NCBI RefSeq assembly: GCF_031085175.1
Contig: NZ_JAVHUY010000010.1
Coordinates: 172,390 to 236,389 of the forward strand
Reading direction: 5' to 3'
DNA: 64,000 bases
Origin: Phytohabitans maris
GTDB lineage: Bacteria; Actinomycetota; Actinomycetes; Mycobacteriales; Micromonosporaceae
Under the pieces are notes generated by a model. It had not been told where the DNA came from, searched no databases, and saw nothing but the letters and a program-made list of their open reading frames with translations. Position numbers and translations under genes: made by a program. Shown piece by piece: positions 16,822 through 26,020 of the stretch (positions are counted from its first letter, which is position 1; every line of letters begins with the position of its first letter).

Positions 16822-16854
16822 CTTAGGGTGCCGTAGGACTGACGACACCCTAAG
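16822..16854 (+). promoter_or_regulatory. Hairpin just upstream of the short repeat-protein gene
   Basis: CTTAGGGTG (16822-16830) pairs perfectly with CACCCTAAG (16846-16854) around a 15-base loop. It lies 35 bases after one gene's stop and 11 bases before the next ATG (16866), immediately before the GAGGA ribosome-binding site. It may end the first transcript or control translation of the second. Confidence 0.55.
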
Positions 16855-16865
16855 CGAGGACGATC

Positions 16866-17114
16866 ATGAGCGAGCCGCAGGAGACGGTGGACACCCGGGG
16901 CGACGAGCGCGTCGACCTGCTGAAGATGGACACCAACAAGGACGGCCGGACCGACTTGTGGGCCGCCGACACCGACGGCGACGGCAAGACCGACCTGTAC
17001 CAGTTCGACACCGACGGAGACGGCAAGGTCAACGTCACGATGACCGACCTGGACGAAGACGGTACGCCGGACCAGGTCGTGGATGGCGACGGCGGCGTCC
17101 CGCCGACCGCCTAG
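16866..17114 (+). CDS. Small Asp-rich calcium-repeat protein
   Basis: The 82-residue protein is a short paralogue of the gene before it. After a 15-residue acidic start it has about four copies of the D-T/N-x-DG-x-x-D unit (MDTNKDGRTDLW, DTDGDGKTDLY, DTDGDGKVNVT, DLDEDGTPDQV). The N-terminus MSE matches that of the larger protein (MSEFDD). It has no signal peptide. A ribosome-binding site GAGGA is 7 bases before the ATG. A strong terminator follows at 17133. The two genes could be products of a local duplication. Confidence 0.8.
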   Translation: MSEPQETVDTRGDERVDLLKMDTNKDGRTDLWAADTDGDGKTDLYQFDTDGDGKVNVTMTDLDEDGTPDQVVDGDGGVPPTA

Positions 17115-17132
17115 GCCGCAACACGAACAGAG

Positions 17133-17163
17133 TCAGGGGCGCCCCTCGCCAGGGCGCCCCTGA
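17133..17163 (+). terminator. Terminator of the calcium-repeat gene
   Basis: TCAGGGGCGCCC pairs perfectly with GGGCGCCCCTGA around a 7-base loop, 18 bases after the stop at 17114. Confidence 0.8.
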
Positions 17164-17179
17164 TGTTGTGCCCGGGCTG

Positions 17180-17233
17180 GTGATCGAAGCTCCTCTCAAG
17201 CTGTTCTAGCGACTTGAGGGGAGCTTCGATCAC
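17180..17233. repeat. Hairpin repeat, copy 2
   Basis: This is the second copy of the 15966 hairpin. The right arm (17210-17233) is identical to copy 1, while the left arm has two or three changes and the loop is TTCTAG. It lies 6 bases beyond the stop of the minus-strand PrsW gene, so it serves as that gene's terminator. Confidence 0.9.
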
Positions 17234-17239
17234 CGGCTT

Positions 17240-18571
17240 TCAGAGCGAGAGCGCCGCGCAGGCCGCGCTCAGGACGAGCAGCGTGACCGCCAGGATGAGC
17301 ATCCGGCGGCGCATCGAGCCGCGCCGCTGGTCGACCGCGACCGCCTCCGGGTGGCCGAGCGCCCGCAGCCGCGCCCGCTGCACCAGCACCTCGTCGTGCC
17401 AGTGGCTCACCGCGGCCGTGTCCTGCGTGGTCTGCGACCGGCTCAGCTCCAGCGCCAGGCTCGCCTGGGCCCGCTGCAGCCGCCGTACCGCCCGCCGGCC
17501 GAGCACACCCACCCGCGCGTACGCGTACCGCCGGGCGTTGGCGCGCAGGTGTCCCATGCTCAGCACGCGCAGCTCGGCGGGCGTGGCGATGTCCGGATCG
17601 TCGAGCGTGGCGAGCTGCTGGGTGTAGTAGTCGGCCTCGCGGTGCCGCGCGGTGCGTACCAGCAGCAGGATCGCCAGCAGCGGCGGGATGCCCTTGGCCA
17701 GCAGTATCGCGATCAGGGCGTAGCCGTTGTCGCCCGCCTCGACCGTGAGCAGCGGCGAGTTCCACACGAAGTGGCAGGCCCACGCGCCGAACAGGCAGAT
17801 CGCCGCGACGCCCATCCGGAAGCGCATCGTGCGGTCGGTGCGTACGACGACCGACGCCACACCGGCCCCGGCGAGCGCGCTGAAGAGCGTGTGGCTCCAG
17901 AGGCCGGCGAGGAAGCCGCGCACGAAGAACGTAGCCACGACCGGCCCGACGTCGTCGCCCCGGCCGGCGGCGGCGACCGCGTTCACCGCGTACACGACGT
18001 CTTCGACCACCTGGAAGCCGAGCCCGACCAGCGAGCCGTAGATGACGCCGTCGAGCACGCTGTTTATCTGCGCGCGGGCGATCAGCACGATCGCGACGAT
18101 GCCGAGCGTCTTCACGATCTCTTCCACGGTGGGTCCGGCGATGGCCGAGCCCCAGGCGGCGGCCAGCTCTGGCGAGTACGCCTTGGCGAGCATGTTCTGG
18201 ATCGCGGTGCTGCCGGGCGCGGAGACGGTGGTGGCGACCAGCCCGCCCCAGCCGAACGCGGTCGCCAGCAGCAGCGGCGGCTCCCGTTCGAGGTAGTCGA
18301 GCGCGGAGACGAAGAGCCAGAACGGCACCGCGTACACGGCGAAGAGCGCGAGGGCGGTGATCGTCGCGACCGGGTACTCCGCGACGGCGTGCCGGATCAG
18401 CAGCGCCGTGCGCGCGGCGCCCACCGCCATCAGGAGCGCGACCAGCCAGAACGCCGGCAGCAGCAGCGACTTTCGGGCCTGTGCCCAGGCCGGCGTCGGG
18501 TGTACGGGCGCGGTTCGGGCGCTCCGCGGCGGCACACCGTGCCCGCCCGGGCAGCCGGCTGTGGCCGTCAC
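17240..18571 (-). CDS. PrsW-family intramembrane metalloprotease
   Basis: The GTG start at 18571 gives 443 residues with eight or so membrane helices in the first 300 residues and a long basic cytosolic tail. The glutamyl-protease motifs are visible: GPTVEEIVKTLG (EE), GLGFQVVEDVVYA (ED), HTLFSALAG (His) and ACHFVWNSP (His). PrsW in Bacillus cleaves the anti-sigma factor RsiW, and actinobacterial relatives are mostly unstudied. The gene overlaps the upstream membrane protein gene by 4 bases, so the two are made together. A terminator (17180-17233) follows. Confidence 0.88.
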   Translation of the reverse strand: MTATAGCPGGHGVPPRSARTAPVHPTPAWAQARKSLLLPAFWLVALLMAVGAARTALLIRHAVAEYPVATITALALFAVYAVPFWLFVSALDYLEREPPLLLATAFGWGGLVATTVSAPGSTAIQNMLAKAYSPELAAAWGSAIAGPTVEEIVKTLGIVAIVLIARAQINSVLDGVIYGSLVGLGFQVVEDVVYAVNAVAAAGRGDDVGPVVATFFVRGFLAGLWSHTLFSALAGAGVASVVVRTDRTMRFRMGVAAICLFGAWACHFVWNSPLLTVEAGDNGYALIAILLAKGIPPLLAILLLVRTARHREADYYTQQLATLDDPDIATPAELRVLSMGHLRANARRYAYARVGVLGRRAVRRLQRAQASLALELSRSQTTQDTAAVSHWHDEVLVQRARLRALGHPEAVAVDQRRGSMRRRMLILAVTLLVLSAACAALSL

Positions 18572-19125
18572 ATCCGCTCCTGGTACGTGACGGTCCCGAT
18601 GCTCGCCCCGATCACCGCCTCGGTCTGCGCGAGCTCGGTCTCGGTGCCGCTGACCGTGACCTCGATGGAGACGTCGGGGGCGAGAAAGACGGCGTACCGC
18701 CCGGCCCGGTCCGGCGTCGTGTACGCCCCCTGGCGCCCGGCCAGCCCGGTGCCGGTGGTCGCCGGCAGGCCCGCGTCGAGCTGCCCGTCCGCGTTGGCCA
18801 CCTTGCGGCGCAGCCGGTCGACGGCGCCGTCGAGGTCACCGCCGAACGGGGCGACCACGATCACGTACCGGACCCGGCCGAGGACGAAGAGGGCGGTGCC
18901 CTGCCGGGCGGTGGGCCGGGTACGGGTCACGTCGAGCACCGCGCCGGCCGGCGGGACCACGGTGACCCCGCCACCCACCTCGTACGGCAGGTGGGGCGGG
19001 ACGGCGCGCTCGGCGGGGAGGGCCTGGTCGATCGCGGGCAGCCCCACCGCGATGGCGACGAGCGCGAGCAGGATGCAGACGCTGGCGGCGGCGTTTTGGA
19101 GCAGCCGACCCCGCGCGACCCTCAT
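18568..19125 (-). CDS. Membrane-anchored hypothetical protein upstream of prsW
   Basis: The ATG at 19125 gives 185 residues. One helix (about 11-33, SVCILLALVAIAVGLPAI) anchors an outside domain of about 150 residues with predicted beta strands (GGVTVVPPAGAVLDVTRT, GTALFVLGRVRYVIVVAPFGGDL). I do not recognise the domain. Its stop overlaps the start of the PrsW gene, so it could be a partner or substrate of that protease. It is divergent from the large ABC operon (141-base gap). Confidence 0.65.
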   Translation of the reverse strand: MRVARGRLLQNAAASVCILLALVAIAVGLPAIDQALPAERAVPPHLPYEVGGGVTVVPPAGAVLDVTRTRPTARQGTALFVLGRVRYVIVVAPFGGDLDGAVDRLRRKVANADGQLDAGLPATTGTGLAGRQGAYTTPDRAGRYAVFLAPDVSIEVTVSGTETELAQTEAVIGASIGTVTYQERM

Positions 19126-19266
19126 GTATCGACGCTAGCCGCCAAATGCGAATCAGACGGTAAGTTTCTCACTACTCTCGGCGCACATCACGTTCAGGTA
19201 ACTGTGCCAACCTTCTCCACCCGCCGGATCATCCATCACTCGTAGGCGGCGGAGAGACGGAGACGC

Positions 19267-22200
19267 ATGAGGCTGGTGTTTCGTCGGGCCCGTGGAGTGA
19301 AAAGTCTCCTCCTCGCGGCGACCGGTGCGACCTTGATCGCGACCGTCCTGCTCACCGGCCTGGCCGACTACAGCCGCGAGGTGGTCGACGCCGGCGCGCG
19401 CAGCGCGATCAGCTCGGCGACGCCGGAGGAGCGGTCGATCCTGGTACAAGGGCCGGCCGGGGGGCGCGAGTTCGCCGGCCGTGACGCCGCGATCCACGAC
19501 CGCTACGCGGGCGGCTTCGCCGGGCTGGACGCCCAGGTCTCCACCGCTGGGTACGCGGTGGGTCGCCAGCTGACCGGCGACGTCGGTGACGCCCGCCCGG
19601 ACAAGGAAGGGCTGGTCTTCGCGTCGGTCACGTTCCTCGACGGGCTGCCGGAGCACGCCGACCTGGTGGCCGGCGCGTGGCCGGAGCCGGGCGCGACGCC
19701 GGTCCGCACCGCCCTGGCCGAGGCGGCCGCGCGCACACTGCGCGTCAAGGTGGGCGACCGGGTCGCGGTCCACGACCGGCTGAGCGGCAAGCCAGCGGCG
19801 ATGGAGGTCGCCGCCATCTGGCGCCCCCGCGACCCGAGCGCACCGTACTGGCGCCTCGCTCCCGGCGTCGCCGACGGCGCCACGCCGCAGTCCTCCACCT
19901 ACGGGCCCTTCGTGGTGGACCGGGCCGACTTCCTCAGCGGCTTCGCGGCCAGCGCCTCCGCCGCCTGGCTGATCGAGCCGGGCCTCGCCGGCGCGGGGCC
20001 GGCCGAGCTCGACGGGCTCGGCCGGGCCACCACCGCCGCGGTCGACTCGCTGGCCGACGAGCTGGGGCTCGGCTCGTCCGGCCTGGTCACCTCGCGCCTG
20101 GACCAGCTCAGCGAGCGGCTGGAGCGGGCCGACCTGGTCGGCCGTTCGGCGCTCGTCACGCCGATGCTGCTGATGGTGGTGCTCGGCGGGTACGCGCTGG
20201 TGCTCGTCGCCGTGCTCATGACCGAGCAGCGCCGCGGTGAGACGGCGCTGCTGCGGGCGCGCGGCGCGGCCCGCGTCCAGCTCGCCGGCCTGGCCGCCCG
20301 CGAGGCCGCGCTGGTCGTCCTCCCCGCGGCGGTGCTCGCACCGCTACTGGCCAGCCAGATCCTCCGGTACGTGGATCGCGTGCCCATGCTCGCCGCCGGC
20401 GCCCTCCGGCTGGCCCCCCGCTTCGACGCGCTGACCTGGCTCGTGGCCGGCCTCGCGGCGGCCGGCTGCGCGCTGGCGATGCTCGGCCCGGCGCTGCGCC
20501 GTGGCGACACGTACGTGGCGGAGATGGCCAGCCGCTCCCGGCCGTCCCGCCGCGCCGCCGCCCAGCGGGCCAGCCTCGACATCGCGCTGGTGGGGCTGGC
20601 CGTGCTCGGCTGGTTCCAGCTGCGGCAGTACTCCTCCCCGCTCGCCGGCGGCGACCTCGGCATCGACCCGCTGCTCGCGGCGAGCCCGACGCTGGGCGTA
20701 CTGGCCGGCGCGGCGATCGCGCTGCGCGCCCTGCCCCCGCTGACCCGGCTCGCCGAACGGGCGGTCGACCGCAAGCCGTGGACCGCCACGATGTTCGGCA
20801 TGTGGCAGGCCGGCCGGCGGCCGCAGGCCGGTCCGGTGCTCCTGCTCGCGCTCGCCGTCGCGGTCAGCACGCTCGCCTGGTGTCTGGCCGGCACCTCCGA
20901 GCGTTCCCTCGTCGACCAGGCCGATCACCAGGTCGGCGCCGACCTGCGGCTGGTCGAGGCGACCCGGTTCGCGCCCGAGGGGCGGGCCGCCGAGGTCGCC
21001 GCGCTGCCCGGCGTGCGGACCGTCCTGCCGGCCTGGCGAGACAGCCTCCGGCTGGGCACCGAGGGCGAGAGCGCCTCGGTGATCTCGCTGGACGCGGCGC
21101 AGGCGGCCGGCGTGGTGCGGATCCGCGACGACGTCGCCGGCGGTTCGCCGCAGGCCCTCTTCGCAAGGCTCAGCGAGGGGCGGGCCGAGGCGCCGGTCGT
21201 CGACCTGCCGGCGCAGACCCGGCGGATCTCCGGCACGGTGGAGACCGAGGTGGCCAGCTGGGTCAACGAGTTCTTCCTGGCGCCCGAGCCGCCCGTGCAC
21301 ACCGACGCGGTCTTCGCGGTGGCGGGCGGCTACCGGCGGGTGCCACTCGGCTCCAGCCGCAACGGCCACCCCCTGCGCTTCGCGGTCGACCTGCCGGAAG
21401 ACCTCCAGCCGGTACGGCTGGCCGGCTTTCTGGTCAGCAGCAGCGGGCCGGCGGGCTTCCGGGTGGGCTGGCGGGTGCGCTCGCTGGCGGCCGGGGACAC
21501 GCCCGTCGACCTCGCCGGTGCCGGGCCGTGGCAGGCGCGCACCCGCGCCGGCGCCGAGGCCAGCGGCGGCGCCGAGCCGGCCGTCGACTACACCCAGCCG
21601 AACGCCGGCCTGTGGGGCTACCAGCAGCCCGTCTCGCTGGTCGTCACCCGCGCCCGCGAGGCCGCTCCGGTCCCGGTGGTGGCCACGCCGGCGGCGCTCT
21701 CCGCGCTGCGCATCGGCGACGGCGACGAGACCCGCATGTCGCTCGGGCAGGGCGAGGTCGGCGTCCGGATCGCCGGTACGGTCTCCGCCGTCCCCGGCAC
21801 CGAAGACGCCGCCGCGCTCCTCGCCGACCTCCCGTCCCTGGCCGCGGAGGCCTTCTACACGTACGGGGAGGTGCACCAGCCGCAGGAGTGGTGGCTCGCG
21901 ACCGGCCCCGATCCACATGGGACGGCCACGGCCGCTGCCGCGCTCAGCGGCATCCAGGTACTGGACCGGCGCGCCGCCGCGGAGGAGGCCGGCCGCGACC
22001 CGTACGGCGTGGGGGCCCGGGCCGCGCTCTTCGCCGCCGCACTCGGCGCGGTGCTCATCGCCGCGATGGGCATCGGCGTCGACATCCGGGCCACCGCCCG
22101 CCGCCGGGTCGGCGAGCTCGCCGTGCTCCACACGCTCGGGGCGAGCCCGCGCCTGCTCGGCCGTTCGCTGGTGGCCGAGCAGACGTTCCTCGCCGGCGTG

Positions 22201-22440
22201 GGGGTACTGGTCGGGCTCGTGGTGGGTGTCGGCGTGGCCGCCACCATGGCACCGCTGGTCATCCTCACGCCCGCCGCCGACCGGCCGGTGCCCGAGCCGC
22301 TGCTGACCGTCGTGTGGTCGCCGGTCGGTGCCACCGCCGCCGGCCTGCTCCTGCTCACGCTCGTGCTGAGCGCGTCGGTTGCCCTCGCCGCCCGGCAACG
22401 GCTGATCGCGGCCCAGCTGCGGATCGGGGCGGACGCATGA
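19267..22440 (+). CDS. FtsX-family ABC transporter permease (large)
   Basis: The ATG at 19267 gives 1057 residues, well above the size of LolCE-type permeases. The topology is one N-terminal helix, a large extracytoplasmic domain (about 60-290), an FtsX-type helix bundle (residues about 300-480, with LRARGAARVQLAGLA), a second outside domain, and a last FtsX helix set from about 915 (RRRVGELAVLHTLGASPRLLG). It forms a complex with the second permease and the two ATPases that follow; all four genes overlap by 4 bases. The role is probably extraction of lipids, lipoproteins or peptides from the membrane. Substrate unknown. Confidence 0.85.
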   Translation: MRLVFRRARGVKSLLLAATGATLIATVLLTGLADYSREVVDAGARSAISSATPEERSILVQGPAGGREFAGRDAAIHDRYAGGFAGLDAQVSTAGYAVGRQLTGDVGDARPDKEGLVFASVTFLDGLPEHADLVAGAWPEPGATPVRTALAEAAARTLRVKVGDRVAVHDRLSGKPAAMEVAAIWRPRDPSAPYWRLAPGVADGATPQSSTYGPFVVDRADFLSGFAASASAAWLIEPGLAGAGPAELDGLGRATTAAVDSLADELGLGSSGLVTSRLDQLSERLERADLVGRSALVTPMLLMVVLGGYALVLVAVLMTEQRRGETALLRARGAARVQLAGLAAREAALVVLPAAVLAPLLASQILRYVDRVPMLAAGALRLAPRFDALTWLVAGLAAAGCALAMLGPALRRGDTYVAEMASRSRPSRRAAAQRASLDIALVGLAVLGWFQLRQYSSPLAGGDLGIDPLLAASPTLGVLAGAAIALRALPPLTRLAERAVDRKPWTATMFGMWQAGRRPQAGPVLLLALAVAVSTLAWCLAGTSERSLVDQADHQVGADLRLVEATRFAPEGRAAEVAALPGVRTVLPAWRDSLRLGTEGESASVISLDAAQAAGVVRIRDDVAGGSPQALFARLSEGRAEAPVVDLPAQTRRISGTVETEVASWVNEFFLAPEPPVHTDAVFAVAGGYRRVPLGSSRNGHPLRFAVDLPEDLQPVRLAGFLVSSSGPAGFRVGWRVRSLAAGDTPVDLAGAGPWQARTRAGAEASGGAEPAVDYTQPNAGLWGYQQPVSLVVTRAREAAPVPVVATPAALSALRIGDGDETRMSLGQGEVGVRIAGTVSAVPGTEDAAALLADLPSLAAEAFYTYGEVHQPQEWWLATGPDPHGTATAAAALSGIQVLDRRAAAEEAGRDPYGVGARAALFAAALGAVLIAAMGIGVDIRATARRRVGELAVLHTLGASPRLLGRSLVAEQTFLAGVGVLVGLVVGVGVAATMAPLVILTPAADRPVPEPLLTVVWSPVGATAAGLLLLTLVLSASVALAARQRLIAAQLRIGADA

Positions 22441-25070
22441 GAGGTGTGCTGTGGCGGGTCCGGGTCTTCGCCGGGCAGTTCGGGCTGCTCGCCGCCCTCG
22501 TCCTGGCCGCCGGTCTCCTGATCACGGCGGCGCCCCGGCTGGCCAACGACCTCACCGACCGCGCGCTGCGCGAAGACGTGGCCCGCCTGCCGTACTCCGC
22601 CCGCGACGTCACCCTCAACGGCCAGCCCGACCCGAGGGACGCGGCACCGGTCGGCCCCGCGCAGGCCGCGCTGCCGGTGCACCGCGACCGGATGCCGGCG
22701 CCGCTGCCGGGCCTGGTCAGTGAGTCCTGGTTCGCCGCCGGGGTGGAAGGGGCCGGCTTCGCGCCGGCCGGCCCGCGGACCCGGTTCAGCCTCCGCACCC
22801 AGGCCGGCATGGCCGATCGGGTACGGATGACCGCCGGTCGCTGGCCGGAAAACGGCCCGCAGGTCACCGCCGTCGAGGTGGCCGTCTCCACCGCCACGGC
22901 CGAGCAGCTCGGCGCGTCCGTGGGCACAATCCTCAAGATCGACCCGGCTACGGGGGTGGGCGCGGGCGCCGGCCTGCCACGGGTCGCGATCGTCGGCGTC
23001 TTCGAGCCGCTCGACAGGGCCGACCGCGCCTGGGACACCCTGCGGCTCGCGCTGGTGCCCTTTCCCGGCCTGCCCGGGATCCCGGAGGTACCGCCGGCCG
23101 TGATGCCGGTGACCGACGGCCCGGGCCTCGACGCGGCGGCGCGTTCGCTGGGGCCGGTCTCGCTCTCCTGGCGGTACCGGCTCGACGAGACCCGCCTCGA
23201 CGGTGGCAGCCTCCAGTCGGTCATCAACGCGCTCAGCGAGGTCAAGCGCACGCCGCCCGCCCCGGGCCTCTCCACGTCGACGAGCCTCGACGGCACGCTG
23301 GTCCGGTTCGACGGGCAGCTGCGGGCGGTCTCGGCGCTCCTCGCGGTCGTACAGGCCGGGCTGGTCGCCACGCTCCTCGGGCTGATCGGGCTCGCCGCGG
23401 CGCTGGCGGTGGAGCGGCGGCGGGAGGAGTTCGCGCTGGTGCGGGCGAGGGGCGGCACGATCGCGGCGATCGGCGGGCGGGCGCTGGCCGAGTCGCTGGT
23501 CGTACTCCCGCTGGCCGCGGCCGCCGGCTGGTTCGCCGGCTCGTGGGTACCCGGCCGCCCGGCGGCGACCGGCGGGCTGGTCGTGGGCGCCGGGGTCGTG
23601 GCCACGCTGGCGATCCCGGTGCTCGCGGCGGCGAGCCAGCGGCGGCTGTCGTTCACCGCGCGCCGGCAGGACCTCGTGCGGCACCGACCCTCCGTACGCC
23701 GGCTCACCGCCGAGCTGTTCTTCCTGCTGATCGCCGGCCTCGGCGCGTACCTGCTGCGGCGGCGCGGGCTGAGCCCGGACGGGAGCGTCGACCCGTACCT
23801 CGCCTCGGTGCCCGTGCTCCTCGCCGTCGGTGCGGCGATCGTCGCCCTGCGGATCTTCCCGTGGCCGCTGGGCCAGCTCGGCAGGCTCGCCGCCCGGGCC
23901 CGTGGCGCGGTCGCCTTCCTCGGCCTGGCCCGCGCCGGCCGGGGTGCGCCGGTCACGATCGGCCCGCTGGCGGTGCTGGTGGTCGCGATCGCCACCGGGA
24001 TCTTCAGCGGCGTGGTCATGTCCTCGATCGGTGAGGCCCGCGACCGCGCCGCCGACCTGGAGATCCCCGCCGACGCCCGGGTCTCCGGGTACGCCTTCGC
24101 GCCGGCGGTCACCGACCGGCTCGCCGCCGTGCCCGGCGTGACCGCGGTGGCGCCGCTGACCGTCGACCCCGCGACCAGCTACACGACCGCGGGCGGCATC
24201 ACGAGCACGGTGCAGGTGGCCGTGGTGGACGCCGCCGCCCTCGCCCGGGTCGTCGCGGCGAGCGGCACCGGGGTACCGCTGCCGGCCGCACTTGTCGACG
24301 CGCGGGCGGGCCGCGGTCCGGTGCCGGCGCTGGTCTCCCCGGACGTAGCCGCCGAGGCGGGCGGCCGCGGTGTGGCGACCGTCCGCGGCTACGGGTACGA
24401 CTTCACCGTCGCCGCCGTGGCCGACACCTTCCCGGGCGTCGACACGGCGTCCGGACGGTTCGTCGTGCTGCCGCGGCAGGCGCTGCCGGACCCCACGGTG
24501 ATCGCCCCGGACGGCTTCTTCGTCGCCGGAGCGGCAAGCCCGGAGGCGCTGCGCGCGGTGGCCGCCGAGGGCGCGGCCGCCGACGTCACGGTCACCACCT
24601 GGGCCGCCCACCGCCGCGACCTCGACCAGACCGGCGCCAACGAGGTGCTGAGCTTCACGTTCACCACCGGTACGGTCGGCGCCACCGCGCTCGCGCTGCT
24701 GGCGGTCGGCTTCACCGTGCTGGCCGGCGCCCGGATACGCGGCCAGGTGCTCTCCCGCCTGCGCACGCTCGGCCTCTCCGGTCGCCAGGGGCGCGGCCTG
24801 CTCGTGTACGAGCTGGTGCCCCTCGTGACCATCGCGGTGCTGGCCGGCGGGCTGGTGGGTGTCCTCCTGCCCCGGGTCATCGGCCCGGCGCTGGGCCTGT
24901 CGAGCTTCACCAGCGGCGCGGCCGTGCGCACCGCCCTCGATCCGCTCCTGGTCGGCGCGGTGCTGGTGCTGGTGGCGGCCGCCCTGGCCGTCGCTGTCCT
25001 CGTTGAAAATGTCATCAACCGGCGGATGCGCCTCGGTGAGGTGCTGCGGGTGGGAGAGGAGGGTTCGTGA
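22437..25070 (+). CDS. FtsX-family ABC transporter permease (second subunit)
   Basis: The ATG overlaps the stop of the first permease. The 877-residue protein has an N-terminal helix, a large outside domain (about 40-290), a helix bundle starting near LVATLLGLIGLAAALAVERRREEFALVRARGG, several further helices, a second outside domain, and a last FtsX unit (ARIRGQVLSRLRTLGLSGRQGRGLL). The fold is paralogous to the gene before it, with the same duplicated layout. The pair is the membrane part of a type VII ABC-like assembly. No ribosome-binding site is needed because of coupling. Confidence 0.85.
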   Translation: MRGVLWRVRVFAGQFGLLAALVLAAGLLITAAPRLANDLTDRALREDVARLPYSARDVTLNGQPDPRDAAPVGPAQAALPVHRDRMPAPLPGLVSESWFAAGVEGAGFAPAGPRTRFSLRTQAGMADRVRMTAGRWPENGPQVTAVEVAVSTATAEQLGASVGTILKIDPATGVGAGAGLPRVAIVGVFEPLDRADRAWDTLRLALVPFPGLPGIPEVPPAVMPVTDGPGLDAAARSLGPVSLSWRYRLDETRLDGGSLQSVINALSEVKRTPPAPGLSTSTSLDGTLVRFDGQLRAVSALLAVVQAGLVATLLGLIGLAAALAVERRREEFALVRARGGTIAAIGGRALAESLVVLPLAAAAGWFAGSWVPGRPAATGGLVVGAGVVATLAIPVLAAASQRRLSFTARRQDLVRHRPSVRRLTAELFFLLIAGLGAYLLRRRGLSPDGSVDPYLASVPVLLAVGAAIVALRIFPWPLGQLGRLAARARGAVAFLGLARAGRGAPVTIGPLAVLVVAIATGIFSGVVMSSIGEARDRAADLEIPADARVSGYAFAPAVTDRLAAVPGVTAVAPLTVDPATSYTTAGGITSTVQVAVVDAAALARVVAASGTGVPLPAALVDARAGRGPVPALVSPDVAAEAGGRGVATVRGYGYDFTVAAVADTFPGVDTASGRFVVLPRQALPDPTVIAPDGFFVAGAASPEALRAVAAEGAAADVTVTTWAAHRRDLDQTGANEVLSFTFTTGTVGATALALLAVGFTVLAGARIRGQVLSRLRTLGLSGRQGRGLLVYELVPLVTIAVLAGGLVGVLLPRVIGPALGLSSFTSGAAVRTALDPLLVGAVLVLVAAALAVAVLVENVINRRMRLGEVLRVGEEGS

Positions 25071-26020
25071 CCGCGACCACGGATACGCCCAGCCTGGCGG
25101 AGTTGCAGCGGCGGGCGGCCGAGCGGGCCGCAGCGCGGGCCGGCGGCACCGACCGGCTGCGCGGGCATATCGTCTGCGACGGCCTGGTGCGCATCTTCAA
25201 GACCGACGGCATCGAGGTCGTCGCACTCCAGGGGCTCGACCTCGTGGTCGACCGCGGCGAGCTGCTGGCGATCGTGGGCGCCTCCGGGTCGGGCAAGTCG
25301 ACCCTGCTCAACATCCTCTCCGGGCTCGACGTGCCGACCGCCGGGATCGCCCGGGTGGCCGGCGTCGACCTGCTCACGATGTCGGCGAAGCGGCGGCTGC
25401 GCTACCGGCGGCACATGGTCGGCTTCGTGTGGCAGCAGACCGCGCGCAACCTGCTGCCGTACCTCACCGCCAAGGAAAACGTCGAGCTGCCGATGCGGCT
25501 GGCCCGCCGGCGCGCCGGCACCCGGGCCCAGGAGCTGCTGGAGATGGTCGGCGTCGCGCACTGCGCCGACCGGCGGCCGGCCCAGATGAGCGGCGGCGAG
25601 CAGCAGCGGTGCGCGGTGGCCGTGGCGGTCGCCAACGACCCCGAGGTGCTCTTCGCCGACGAGCCGACCGGCGAGCTCGACGAGGCCACAGCCGGCGAGG
25701 TGTTCGGCGCGCTCCGCACGATCAACGCGGAGCTCGGCGTCACGATCGTCGTGGTCACCCACGATGCTCAGGTCGCGTCCCAGGTCCGCCGCACGGTCGC
25801 GATCCGCGACGGCCGGACCGCCTCGGAGGTACGCCGCTCGGCGCGGGTCGCCGACGACGGCTCGCACGAGCTGGTGACCGAGGAGTACGCACTGCTCGAC
25901 CGCGCCGGCCGCATGCAGCTGCCGGCCGCCTTCGTCGACGCGCTGGCGCTGCGCGAGCGGGTCAAGCTCAACCTCGAACCCGACCATGTCGAGGTCCGCC
26001 GCGGGGACGGTGCCGCATGA
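25067..26020 (+). CDS. ABC transporter ATP-binding protein
   Basis: The GTG overlaps the permease stop. The 317-residue protein has Walker A GASGSGKST, the Q-loop QQTARNLLPYLT, the signature MSGGEQQR, Walker B VLFADEPTGELD and the H-loop THD. The N-terminal 40 and C-terminal 65 residues are additions to the usual 220-residue domain. It probably powers the two FtsX-like permeases. The LolD/MacB-like subclass is suggested by the sequence. Confidence 0.93.
   Translation: MTATTDTPSLAELQRRAAERAAARAGGTDRLRGHIVCDGLVRIFKTDGIEVVALQGLDLVVDRGELLAIVGASGSGKSTLLNILSGLDVPTAGIARVAGVDLLTMSAKRRLRYRRHMVGFVWQQTARNLLPYLTAKENVELPMRLARRRAGTRAQELLEMVGVAHCADRRPAQMSGGEQQRCAVAVAVANDPEVLFADEPTGELDEATAGEVFGALRTINAELGVTIVVVTHDAQVASQVRRTVAIRDGRTASEVRRSARVADDGSHELVTEEYALLDRAGRMQLPAAFVDALALRERVKLNLEPDHVEVRRGDGAA

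Noticed and set aside
20344..22398. 684-residue minus-strand frame inside the first FtsX permease gene
   Set aside because: Antisense shadow with Gly/Arg/His bias. The plus strand has membrane helices and FtsX motifs.
21855..24611. 918-residue minus-strand frame across both permease genes
   Set aside because: It spans two real genes on the other strand and has no start context or domain.
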